From NCBI GenBank assembly GCA_002346225.1, contig DDYY01000099.1, forward strand, positions 13,966 to 62,826: a stretch of DNA of 48,861 nucleotides, written 5' to 3'. The translations under genes and the position numbers were made by a program. Below the pieces are notes generated by a model that made no database searches, had not been told where the DNA came from, and saw only the letters and a program-made list of their open reading frames with translations. Source of the stretch: Bacteroidetes bacterium UBA3022 (GTDB lineage: Bacteria; Bacteroidota; Bacteroidia; Chitinophagales; BACL12). Position 1 is the first letter of the stretch. Each line of letters opens with the position of its first letter. Below are positions 1 to 7,755 of this stretch, in pieces.

Positions 1-465
1 CTTTCTTCCAAATCACCCCCCTGCACCCCCCGTCCGGGGGGACCTCTCACCTACTTTGCTTGGAGTGAATGGAATGGAATTGGAACTGATTGAGGATGCT
101 CAGTTGGAGTTCATCAATCGTTAACCATTGCGTATATAGCAAATCGAAATGTAGCATCAAATCAACTACATGCCCTCTGCAGGAAGGTTTACCCGCCGAT
201 GGAGGAACAAGAGCTGTACGAATATATTTATACCAAACCCCTTCAGCTTGTTACAAGCAATTATAGAAAGCGTCTCCCCGGTTTGACCCGATAAATATCG
301 GGTTAAAGGGAGTACCCGCAGGGGGAGGGGTGATTTAATAAGCCTTGCCTTGTTCTCTGTCTACTTTTGTTTGGGCAAAGGTGAAGCAATACCCGATACA
401 TGAATTCTGCACTAAAACTTGCTTGTGAAATGTTTGGTGTGCGCTGTTGGTAAAGGTCAGGTGTG
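1..465. other. Non-coding left end with two hairpins
   Basis: I see no convincing gene in this stretch. The open frames are short, have no recognisable domain and do not show the codon pattern of the neighbours. Two inverted repeats are visible: six C (26-31) and six G (36-41) around GTCC, and TTGACCCGAT (283-292) with ATCGGGTTAA (297-306) around a 4-nt loop. Neither is followed by a T-run on either strand, so I do not call them intrinsic terminators. They could still fold at the 3' end of the mqnC-amidohydrolase transcript, which runs leftward into this region. Confidence 0.5.
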
Positions 466-1626
466 CTATATGATCCGTTGAATAGTCGATTCACTAAGCA
501 GGACTATGCCCGGGCGTTTACCCTTTTCCAGACTGCCGAATAAATGGTCTATGCCCAGATAGCGCGCACCATTTAAGGTTGCCCATGGCAATACATCCAC
601 GAGTTTCAATTCGGGGAAGCGCTGCAGCACAATCTGTATTTCCGACCATACAGATAGCTGGTGGTTCGATGCCAGGCTATCGGTGCCCAGGGTAATACGT
701 CCTTCGGGAATGGCGCGCATTAATTGTGGAATATCGGGCAGGCGGTCTTCTATATACAGGTTGGCATTGGGACAAAAACACCACCATAGGTTAGCGTGTT
801 GCTCCACCGCATGCACTACATCTGCAGCAGTGGCAATGGTATTGTGCACCAGCAGGGTCCTCGCCTTCGGATGCAAAAAAGGCAACAGAGTTGCGAGTGA
901 GGTCTTTCCCGATGGCTCGAAAAAGTCGATATCCATACCCATATTGTGGTAAAGTCTTCGGTACAAGCCTGTTCCCTGCACAAAGAACTCGGTTTCGTCA
1001 TTGCTTTCCATCATATGGATAGAGGTGGGAACTCCGCTATCGGCGCACTGAGCCGTAATCTGTTCCAGCAAAGCCGGACTGACCGAATAAGGAGCATGGG
1101 GGACTATGCTTCCGGAAAGTCCGAGTTCACTTAGTTGTTGTAGCAATGAGTTTCCCTGTTCCATTGCCCCGGCGGTCCGTTCGGGATGAAATGCCAGCAA
1201 CTCCACCATGCTGTGGTAATGGATACGGCTTCCGGCTTTTACTGCAAAAGAATCGTACTTGTTGCAGATGTCGCCCACGGCAACGATGCCATTGTCCCAC
1301 ATTTCGCTATCAGCGGTCTGCATTGCTTCCTGCACCTCCTGTGCTGCTGCGGCTCTTTGCGCCACCACCTTGTTCAGAAAATCAGGTAAGCCGGTTTTCT
1401 CTTCAAAGCGTCCTTTCAGATGGGATAATTCGAGGTGGCAGTGGGTATTGATGAAGCCGGGGATAAGGTCGCCTTCCAGGTGCTCGACTTTAGTGGCATC
1501 TACTTCCTGTTCAGGTACCAAATCGACGATGGTTCCATCTTCTTCCACAACCAAAACATGATGGCTGACAGCCGGTGTTGTAACAGGGTGGATGGTAGAA
1601 GCTGAGAAGTAGCGCATGGTACCCAT
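466..1626 (-). CDS. Amidohydrolase, probable aminodeoxyfutalosine deaminase
   Basis: A 386-residue metal-dependent amidohydrolase of the cytosine/adenosine deaminase-like group. Metal-site motifs appear in family order: HCH at residues 62-64 (THCHLELSH), a later HMMESNDE segment, LVHNT, and LGTDSLASN carrying the catalytic Asp. It follows mqnC directly: the mqnC stop TGA and this ATG share one base (TGATG), so translation is probably coupled. In futalosine-pathway bacteria an amidohydrolase of this type deaminates 6-amino-6-deoxyfutalosine to futalosine, and that is the most likely role here. The assignment rests on neighbourhood and fold; guanine deaminase or another nucleoside-derivative deaminase cannot be excluded. 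A second in-frame ATG 12 nt downstream is also possible. No signal peptide is seen, so it should be cytosolic. Confidence 0.8.
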   Translation of the reverse strand: MGTMRYFSASTIHPVTTPAVSHHVLVVEEDGTIVDLVPEQEVDATKVEHLEGDLIPGFINTHCHLELSHLKGRFEEKTGLPDFLNKVVAQRAAAAQEVQEAMQTADSEMWDNGIVAVGDICNKYDSFAVKAGSRIHYHSMVELLAFHPERTAGAMEQGNSLLQQLSELGLSGSIVPHAPYSVSPALLEQITAQCADSGVPTSIHMMESNDETEFFVQGTGLYRRLYHNMGMDIDFFEPSGKTSLATLLPFLHPKARTLLVHNTIATAADVVHAVEQHANLWWCFCPNANLYIEDRLPDIPQLMRAIPEGRITLGTDSLASNHQLSVWSEIQIVLQRFPELKLVDVLPWATLNGARYLGIDHLFGSLEKGKRPGIVLLSESTIQRII

Positions 1627-2750
1627 CAATAAGCAATCACCTGCTCTTCAATATGCTCCGGTAAGGCGCGGTCTTCGTATTGCTGGGTGCGCAATTGTGG
1701 TTCAAAGCCTGCTTCGCGGATAGCGTCCTGCATGGTCCTGTAGGTAAAGCGATGCGGCGCTCCGGCGGCACTCACTACATTCTCTTCTATCATGATGCTG
1801 CCAAAATCGTTGGCACCGGCATGGAGACAGAGCTGGGCTACCTGCTTGCCTACTGTGAGCCAGCTGGCTTGAATGTTGTCGATGTTGGGCAACATGATTC
1901 TGCTCATGGCAATCATGCGGATATACTCCTCGGGTGTAGTATCGTTTTTGGCACGACGGATTTTCTTCAGCGTTGTGCCTTCGTCCTGGAAGGTCCAGGG
2001 AATGAAAGCGATGAAACCCTTGGCATCGGCGGGTTTTTCACTTTGCACCTGTCTGATTTTCACAAAGTGTTCGAAGCGTTCTTCTATGGTTTCAATATGC
2101 CCGAACATCATGGTCGCACTGGTGGTCAGTCGCAACTGATGGGCAGCCCGCATGACATCCAGCCACTCATCGCTCAGGCATTTTCCGGTGCTGATGATTT
2201 TTCGTACCCGGTCGATGAGGATTTCCGCACCGGCACCGGGTAGGGAGTCCAGTCCGGCTTTCATCAACTCTTCCAGGACATACGTGTGGGTATAGCCACC
2301 CAGTTGAGCAATGTGGGCAATCTCCGGAGGTCCCAGAGAATGCAGCTTCACATTCGGAAACATCTCCTTGATTTCCGAGAATATTTTCTTGTAAAAATCC
2401 AGACCCAGTTCGGGGTGGTGACCACCTTGCAGCAGGAGCTGTTCGCCGCCGTAACGCAGGGTTTCCTCAATCTTCACCCGATAGGTTTCCTTATCGGTGA
2501 TATACGATTCGGGATGTCCCGGCACCCGGTAGAAATTGCAGAACTTACAATTGGCGATGCAGACATTGGTGGTGTTCAGGTTGCGGTCGATGATCCAGGT
2601 GACCTTGTTGTCGGGTTTCTTTTTCATCCGCAGCTGATGGCCGATGTCCATGAGTTCTGCCAGAGGAGCGTTTTCAAAAAGGAAGACACCCTCTTCTACC
2701 GTCAGGAATTCCTGATTGAGTGCTTTGGCGTATAATGCTTGCAGTTCCAT
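1626..2750 (-). CDS. mqnC: Cyclic dehypoxanthinyl futalosine synthase (radical SAM)
   Basis: A 374-residue radical SAM enzyme. The 4Fe-4S cluster motif CxxxCxxC is C64, C68, C71 (CIANCKFC), followed by NFYRVPGH. The downstream blocks LLQGGHHPELGL, LHSLGPPE, PGAGAEIL and SATMMFGH are characteristic of MqnC/MqnE proteins; overall similarity is to MqnC, which cyclises dehypoxanthine futalosine in the futalosine route to menaquinone. I start at the ATG giving MELQALYAK, because the ten codons upstream look like leader sequence and a Bacteroidota-type -7 box lies just before it. It shares one base with the downstream amidohydrolase, forming a two-gene menaquinone operon. MqnA, B, D and E are not in this window. 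Confidence 0.93.
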   Translation of the reverse strand: MELQALYAKALNQEFLTVEEGVFLFENAPLAELMDIGHQLRMKKKPDNKVTWIIDRNLNTTNVCIANCKFCNFYRVPGHPESYITDKETYRVKIEETLRYGGEQLLLQGGHHPELGLDFYKKIFSEIKEMFPNVKLHSLGPPEIAHIAQLGGYTHTYVLEELMKAGLDSLPGAGAEILIDRVRKIISTGKCLSDEWLDVMRAAHQLRLTTSATMMFGHIETIEERFEHFVKIRQVQSEKPADAKGFIAFIPWTFQDEGTTLKKIRRAKNDTTPEEYIRMIAMSRIMLPNIDNIQASWLTVGKQVAQLCLHAGANDFGSIMIEENVVSAAGAPHRFTYRTMQDAIREAGFEPQLRTQQYEDRALPEHIEEQVIAY

Positions 2751-2760
2751 AATTGAATTG

Positions 2761-2789
2761 TAAAGGTATAACAACAGCACTTGTGAAAA
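2761..2789 (-). promoter_or_regulatory. Promoter for mqnC operon
   Basis: On the minus strand TACCTTTA (plus-strand 2761-2768) matches the Bacteroidota -7 consensus TAnnTTTG at seven of eight positions, with a TTTTC -33-like element at 2785-2789, 16 nt upstream. The expected start is about 10 nt before the mqnC ATG. Its -33 area overlaps that of the divergent M16 promoter. Confidence 0.5.
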
Positions 2790-2810
2790 GGTTGGGAGGC
2801 ATTACCTTTA
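2781..2810 (+). promoter_or_regulatory. Promoter for M16 peptidase operon
   Basis: TTGTG (2781-2785), 17-nt spacer, TACCTTTA (2803-2810): the Bacteroidota TTG-N17..23-TAnnTTTG architecture. It gives a leader of about 35 nt before the ATG at 2851. Confidence 0.55.
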
Positions 2811-2850
2811 CGCACCGCAACTCTTTTCACCATTCTGCGGTTGCATCCAT

Positions 2851-4083
2851 ATGGTTCCATTTAAAAAATACACCCTCGACAATGGCCTGACGGTTATTGT
2901 CAACGAAGACTTCAGCACCCAGATAGCTGCAGTTGACGTATTATATAAGGTAGGTGCCCGCAACGAGCTGGGCAACAAGACCGGTTTTGCCCATTTATTC
3001 GAACACCTGATGTTTGGCGGGTCGAAGAACGCGCCAGACTTCGATACAGAGTTACAGTTAGCCGGTGGCACCAACAACGCCTTCACCACCAACGACCTTA
3101 CCAATTACTACGACGTATTGCCGGTCAATAATATAGAGACAGCGCTGTGGCTGGAAAGCGACCGTATGTTGCAGCTCGATTTCAGTGAGAAATCGCTGGA
3201 GGTACAGCGCAATGTGGTGTGCGAAGAGTTCAAAGAGCACTATATCAATCGGCCGTACGGCGATGTATGGCACAAGTTGCGGGAGCAGGTATACACCACC
3301 CATCCTTACCGCTGGCCAACTATTGGCTTGTCTTTAGACCATGTGCGCGAGGCTACCCTCACGGATGTAGAGTCTTTCTTTTATTCCTGGTACCGTCCGA
3401 ACAATGCCATTCTGAGTATCTCGGGAGGTATCACGGCAGCCAGGGCGCTGGAGCTGGCGCAAAAGTGGTTCGGCGATATTCTTCCCGGCAATACACCCGA
3501 CAGAATTATTCCTGCTGAGCCCCGCCAAACGAGTGCCAGGTTTGCTCAGGTACATGCAGATGTTCCCGTGAACCTGGTATATAAGGTATACCACATGGCT
3601 CCGCGTATGGATGACAACTACTATGCACAAAACCTGCTGAGCGATGTGCTGGGCAGTGGAGAGTCGTCGAGATTGTACCAGTCTCTTAAAATGGAGCAGA
3701 ACCTGTTCACCGATATTGCGGCATACGTATCCGGCAGCATCGACACCGGTATGTTTGTCATCAGCGGGAAGCTGCGGGAAGGTGTTGACTATGCCACGGC
3801 AGATGCGGCGATTGTCGCGGAGCTGGAGCGTCTGCAAACCGAACCGGTTACAGAAAGGGAGCTGCAGCGCGTGAAGAATATGACTGAAACCGATCTGGCG
3901 GGAAGCTATATGAATGCCCTGAATAAAGCACAGGGCCTGGCCATGGCGGAAATGCTGGGCGATGCCAACCTCGTGAACACCGAGGCAGCGCATTATGCGG
4001 CAGTGGATCTGACGGCAATGCAGCAAAACGCCCGGGAGTTGTTCCGCCCTGATGGCTGCACCACCTTTTATTATGGTAAATAA
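2851..4083 (+). CDS. M16 zinc peptidase, catalytic subunit
   Basis: A 410-residue insulinase/pitrilysin-like (M16B) protease. The inverted zinc motif HxxEH is intact: H48, E51, H52 in FAHLFEHLMFGG. A Glu pair in NVVCEEF (residues 125-126) lies where the third zinc ligand is expected. No signal peptide is seen, so it may act in the cytoplasm on small peptides. The gene is followed after 5 nt by a second M16 protein lacking HxxEH. Active plus inactive pairs of about 45 kDa are the usual heterodimer form of this family, the non-catalytic partner supplying the Arg/Tyr pair for substrate binding. Confidence 0.9.
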   Translation: MVPFKKYTLDNGLTVIVNEDFSTQIAAVDVLYKVGARNELGNKTGFAHLFEHLMFGGSKNAPDFDTELQLAGGTNNAFTTNDLTNYYDVLPVNNIETALWLESDRMLQLDFSEKSLEVQRNVVCEEFKEHYINRPYGDVWHKLREQVYTTHPYRWPTIGLSLDHVREATLTDVESFFYSWYRPNNAILSISGGITAARALELAQKWFGDILPGNTPDRIIPAEPRQTSARFAQVHADVPVNLVYKVYHMAPRMDDNYYAQNLLSDVLGSGESSRLYQSLKMEQNLFTDIAAYVSGSIDTGMFVISGKLREGVDYATADAAIVAELERLQTEPVTERELQRVKNMTETDLAGSYMNALNKAQGLAMAEMLGDANLVNTEAAHYAAVDLTAMQQNARELFRPDGCTTFYYGK

Positions 4084-4088
4084 TTGTT

Positions 4089-5378
4089 ATGTCAACTATA
4101 TTAACGAACAGGACGGAAGCACCGTCTCTACATATACCAGACAGCGTTGCCCTGGGTACCTTCCGGGAAGAGCGTTTGTCGAATGGTGTTCCGGTCTACA
4201 GCACGCAACACACGGAAGAAGATGTGGTGAAGCTGGAGCTGACCTTCCCTGCGGGACGCTGGTACGAGCCCGCAGCCATGATGAGCCGCGCTACCTGCCG
4301 CCTGCTTACCAAGGGTACATCGAATTACAGTTCTAAAGAGCTGGCCGACCGGATTGAATTTTACGGTGCCAGTGTCGATACCTCCAACGGGCACGACCAT
4401 ACTTCCGTCAAGATTTTTACCCTGGGCAGGTACCTGGGTGAAGTGTTGCCGCTGGTGCGGGAGATGTTGCTGGATGCCAGTTTTCCGGAGCAGGAATTCG
4501 AGCAGTTCCGGCAAAAACAGGTGCAAAAACTACAGGTTGGTCTGCAGAACACAGACTTCGTCGCCAACAGGAAACTACACGAGGTATTGTTTGGTGCCCA
4601 GCACCCTTACGGGTACATGGCGACCATGGAGCTGATAGCATCCCTTGACCGGCAGCAGTTGCTGGATTTCAGCCGAAAAGCGTATCAACCGGCTAATGCC
4701 ATGGTGTTTGCGTCGGGGAATACTACACCCGGCACTATTTCGTTGTTAGAACAATATTTTGGTGACGGTGCTGCTACACTCACTGCGTCGCCGCAGCATG
4801 CCCTGGAAACAGATCCCGGCACCCGGTTCCTGGAGCTGAACGACCGCTCTGTGCAGTCGTCGGTGCGCATAGGTGGACTGACCATCAACAAACAGCATCC
4901 CGATTTTCCTGCGCTGAATGTCGCTAACACCGTATTGGGTGGGTATTTTGGCTCCCGGCTGATGAGTAATATCCGTGAAGAAAAGGGTTATACCTACGGC
5001 ATCTATTCCATGATACGCCACCACCAGCACGGTAGTTATTTTGTCATTGATACAGAAACAGGCAATGAAGTATGCCGACAAGCCGTTGAGGAGACGTACA
5101 AGGAAATGCGCCTGCTGGCAACAGAGCCGGTAGACATGGAAGAGCTGGATGTGGTGAAGAATTATATGATGGGAAGTTTAATACGTGCTACCGATGGTTC
5201 CTTCAACCGGATACAGGTGATTAGAAATATGGTATTATCAGGTCTGGACTTCGATTATTTCACCCGCCTGGCAGAAGCGGTGCGCAGCAGCACGCCCGAA
5301 ACGGTGATGGAAATGAGCCGGCGCTACCTCCAACCCGAATTGTATAAGGAAATCATCAGTGGCCAACCCACAGACTGA
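4089..5378 (+). CDS. M16 peptidase-like protein, non-catalytic partner
   Basis: A 429-residue M16 family protein. Where the catalytic subunit has HxxEH, this one reads SRATCRLLTKGT, so the zinc site is lost. The C-terminal half keeps the REEKGYTYGIYS block, which carries the Arg and Tyr that bind substrate in the non-catalytic chain of M16B heterodimers. It starts 5 nt after the catalytic partner, consistent with one operon and equal synthesis. Substrate unknown; peptide turnover is the general inference. Confidence 0.88.
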   Translation: MSTILTNRTEAPSLHIPDSVALGTFREERLSNGVPVYSTQHTEEDVVKLELTFPAGRWYEPAAMMSRATCRLLTKGTSNYSSKELADRIEFYGASVDTSNGHDHTSVKIFTLGRYLGEVLPLVREMLLDASFPEQEFEQFRQKQVQKLQVGLQNTDFVANRKLHEVLFGAQHPYGYMATMELIASLDRQQLLDFSRKAYQPANAMVFASGNTTPGTISLLEQYFGDGAATLTASPQHALETDPGTRFLELNDRSVQSSVRIGGLTINKQHPDFPALNVANTVLGGYFGSRLMSNIREEKGYTYGIYSMIRHHQHGSYFVIDTETGNEVCRQAVEETYKEMRLLATEPVDMEELDVVKNYMMGSLIRATDGSFNRIQVIRNMVLSGLDFDYFTRLAEAVRSSTPETVMEMSRRYLQPELYKEIISGQPTD

Positions 5379-5383
5379 GCATT

Positions 5384-7159
5384 TTGAGAAGATTACACAT
5401 CATATTTGCTTTTTTATTATTGTTGGCCGGTAAGCAACTGGCTGCACAGGCAACGGTATCGCCTCAGCTGTTGTGCTCCACCACCGAGATCAATGGCGAT
5501 GTAACCCTTGTTTGGACAGAGTCGGTAGAGACCTGCGGACCCTTCGTCGCCTATAATATTTATGCTTCCACAAGCATTGGCGGACCCTATACATTGATAG
5601 GAACGCTCACCGATGAGCTGGACAACAGTTTTACGCATGTGGGAGCTGATGGCGCCGTTACCATCTGGTATTATTATCTGGAGGCCATTTACGACTGTCC
5701 GGGTTATACCATCACCCTCAGCGACACCCTCGACAACCTCGATCCGGTGGCACCCGACCTGGTTTCCGTTACAGTGATTACCGGCGGTCAGGTGCGCGTG
5801 AACTGGGAAGTCAGTCCTTCTCCCGAAACATCAGCCTATATTATCTATCGCGACATTGGTGGTTTCACTCCGATTGATACCGTTTATGGCCGACTGACCA
5901 CTACCAATGTTGATGCCACGGCCATTCCCGCCGAACAGGTGGAAACCTATACCATTGCCGCTATGGATTCCTGTGGCAATGTAGGCCCCTTCAATGTATT
6001 ATCGCACCATACCATACTCATGGAGGTGGAATGGGTGGTTTGTACCGATACCATTTTGCTCACCTGGAATGCTTATGATACCTGGCCCGAAGGTGTGGAC
6101 CGTTACGAAGTGTACATCGATGATGATGGCACAGGTGCGGTGCTCTATACCACCTTGCCGGCAACGGCCAGCAGCTATGCCTATGCAGGACCGGAGTTCA
6201 GCGATGGTTTGATTTTCGCGTTTATTGTCAGGGCAGTTCGGGGTGATGAAGCCACCTTCAGCGACTCCAATACCCGTGGCTTTCAGGTATTCAACAACCA
6301 GCCTTCCGACTTCCTGCTGATACGCAATGCTTCTGTGAATATCAATAACACCATTACGGCTGAATGGTACCTCGACGTGAATGCAGACGTAGATAATTTT
6401 GTGGTACAGCGCAGTGATGATGATGTCGCGTATCTGAATATTGGTAATACCGATTTCCCCACCGGTATACCGGCTATTTATTCCTTTACGGACAATGGTG
6501 TCCTGCCGGAAACAACCCCTTATTACTACACAGCACAGGTGGCAGATGCCTGTGATATTACCCTCACTTCAGGGAAGGCAACAACCATTTTGTTAAGTGG
6601 CATTGCCAACGCCGACTTTACCAACGACATCAGCTGGTCTGCATTCGCGATAGAGAATGGCGTAGTGCAGTCGTACAATATTTACAAAGACGACGGAAGT
6701 GGAGAGTTGTTGCTGGGAAGCACTTTGCCTGAAGAGCGCTCCATTACCAACAATGTAGCCGACGACCTCAACCAGGTAGAGCGTTTCTGCTACCGCGTAG
6801 AAGCAATTTTCGAACTCACTGCCGATGCGGTGGATGTGGTGGAGACCTTATCCAGCTATTCCAATCGCCTGTGCCTGCAACAGGGCCCGCGCATTTATGT
6901 CCCCAACGCCATAATACCCGGCGGCGTCAATAACATATTTTTACCCTATATCATTTTCGGTACCGAAGAAGGCTATTTGATGCAGATTTTCGACCGCTAC
7001 GGCAAGCTCATTTTCGAAAGCAACGACTTGTCGCAGGGTTGGGATGGTACGGTGGAGGGCAGCGCAGTACCTATGGGTACCTACGGCTATCTCATTACGT
7101 TTACGGCATCCAACGGACAGGTGGTAACTAAGAAAGGCAATGTGAGTGTAATCAGATAA
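5384..7159 (+). CDS. Secreted fibronectin-like protein, T9SS type B C-terminus
   Basis: A 591-residue exported protein. The only start compatible with the N-terminal signal peptide (RRLHIIFAFLLLLAG, cleavage near LAAQ-A) is TTG at 5384, 5 nt after the M16 stop, suggesting translational coupling. The body holds repeated beta-sandwich segments of fibronectin type III style (for example VNWEVSPSPETSAYIIYRD, then LTWNAYDTWPEGVDRYEVY). The last about 90 residues form the CHU_C/gliding-motility-associated type B sorting domain: IYVPNAIIPGG, then QIFDRYGKLIF, GWDGT and a final GNVSVIR. Expected to cross the outer membrane by T9SS. No catalytic motif is seen; an adhesive or structural surface role is an inference. 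Confidence 0.85.
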   Translation: MRRLHIIFAFLLLLAGKQLAAQATVSPQLLCSTTEINGDVTLVWTESVETCGPFVAYNIYASTSIGGPYTLIGTLTDELDNSFTHVGADGAVTIWYYYLEAIYDCPGYTITLSDTLDNLDPVAPDLVSVTVITGGQVRVNWEVSPSPETSAYIIYRDIGGFTPIDTVYGRLTTTNVDATAIPAEQVETYTIAAMDSCGNVGPFNVLSHHTILMEVEWVVCTDTILLTWNAYDTWPEGVDRYEVYIDDDGTGAVLYTTLPATASSYAYAGPEFSDGLIFAFIVRAVRGDEATFSDSNTRGFQVFNNQPSDFLLIRNASVNINNTITAEWYLDVNADVDNFVVQRSDDDVAYLNIGNTDFPTGIPAIYSFTDNGVLPETTPYYYTAQVADACDITLTSGKATTILLSGIANADFTNDISWSAFAIENGVVQSYNIYKDDGSGELLLGSTLPEERSITNNVADDLNQVERFCYRVEAIFELTADAVDVVETLSSYSNRLCLQQGPRIYVPNAIIPGGVNNIFLPYIIFGTEEGYLMQIFDRYGKLIFESNDLSQGWDGTVEGSAVPMGTYGYLITFTASNGQVVTKKGNVSVIR

Positions 7160-7219
7160 TATTTTATTTATTTACATTCGAATGCAGTCAGCGGCTACTC
7201 CAATAAATATTTTAGCAAT

Positions 7220-7654
7220 ATGAATATCTGGCACAACAAAGCTTTGCAGCCCCATCATATCAATGCCCTCAACCCCGGCACCCTCGGCGAGCACATTGGC
7301 CTCGAATGCACGGAAGTAGGAGATGATTACCTGGTGGGTACTTTGCCGGTCGACCACCGTACGGTGCAGCCCTATGGCTTGTTGCACGGCGGCGCCTCCT
7401 GCGTGCTGGCAGAAACGCTGGGTTCAGTTGCCAGTGCTATGGTGGTTGACCATGAAAAATATATGACCCTGGGTATAGAAATCAATGCCAACCACCTTCG
7501 GGCCATCAAAGAAGGAAAGGCCATTGGTACTTGTCGTCCTTTACAATTGGGCAAGACCTTGCACGTATGGGAAATCCGCATTTGCGATGAACGGAATCGC
7601 CTTTGTTGCGTGAGCCGGCTCACGGTGATGGTGAAAGAAAGGAAAGGCCTGTGA
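7220..7654 (+). CDS. Hotdog-fold acyl-CoA thioesterase, YdiI/PaaI type
   Basis: A 144-residue single hotdog domain. The segment QPYGLLHGGASCVLAETLGS aligns closely with E. coli YdiI (MenI): Q50, H56 and E65 sit where YdiI has the catalytic Gln48, His54 and Glu63. Family members hydrolyse acyl-CoA thioesters such as DHNA-CoA (menaquinone), phenylacetyl-CoA or hydroxybenzoyl-CoA. This genome segment carries the futalosine pathway, which has no DHNA-CoA intermediate, so another substrate is likely. No operon partner is close: guaB follows after about 100 bp with its own promoter. Confidence 0.88.
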   Translation: MNIWHNKALQPHHINALNPGTLGEHIGLECTEVGDDYLVGTLPVDHRTVQPYGLLHGGASCVLAETLGSVASAMVVDHEKYMTLGIEINANHLRAIKEGKAIGTCRPLQLGKTLHVWEIRICDERNRLCCVSRLTVMVKERKGL

Positions 7655-7744
7655 GGAAGACGCTTTGCAGGGTGGGGTTCTGAACAACTCATGCAGGCGC
7701 ATCATATCCTCCAATATGCATTCGCATATTTCCAAAAGCCTGCC

Positions 7745-7752
7745 TATCTTTG
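7745..7752 (+). promoter_or_regulatory. guaB promoter -7 box, near-leaderless
   Basis: TATCTTTG is an exact TAnnTTTG match. A TTCG element at 7721-7724 (20-nt spacer) may be the -33. The box ends 3 nt before the guaB ATG, so transcription should start at or beside the start codon. Confidence 0.65.
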
Positions 7753-7755
7753 CAC

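Noticed and set aside
303..494. 63-codon open frame on the minus strand
   Set aside because: No domain or signal peptide, it spans a hairpin end and overlaps the 3' end of the amidohydrolase gene in another frame.
3334..4026. Long minus-strand open frame (230 codons) inside the M16 gene
   Set aside because: It is antisense to a gene with clear family motifs and shows no domain of its own; other long antisense frames in the window were dismissed likewise.
4089..5378. Second catalytic M16 peptidase
   Set aside because: The HxxEH motif is absent at the aligned position; it is the non-catalytic partner.
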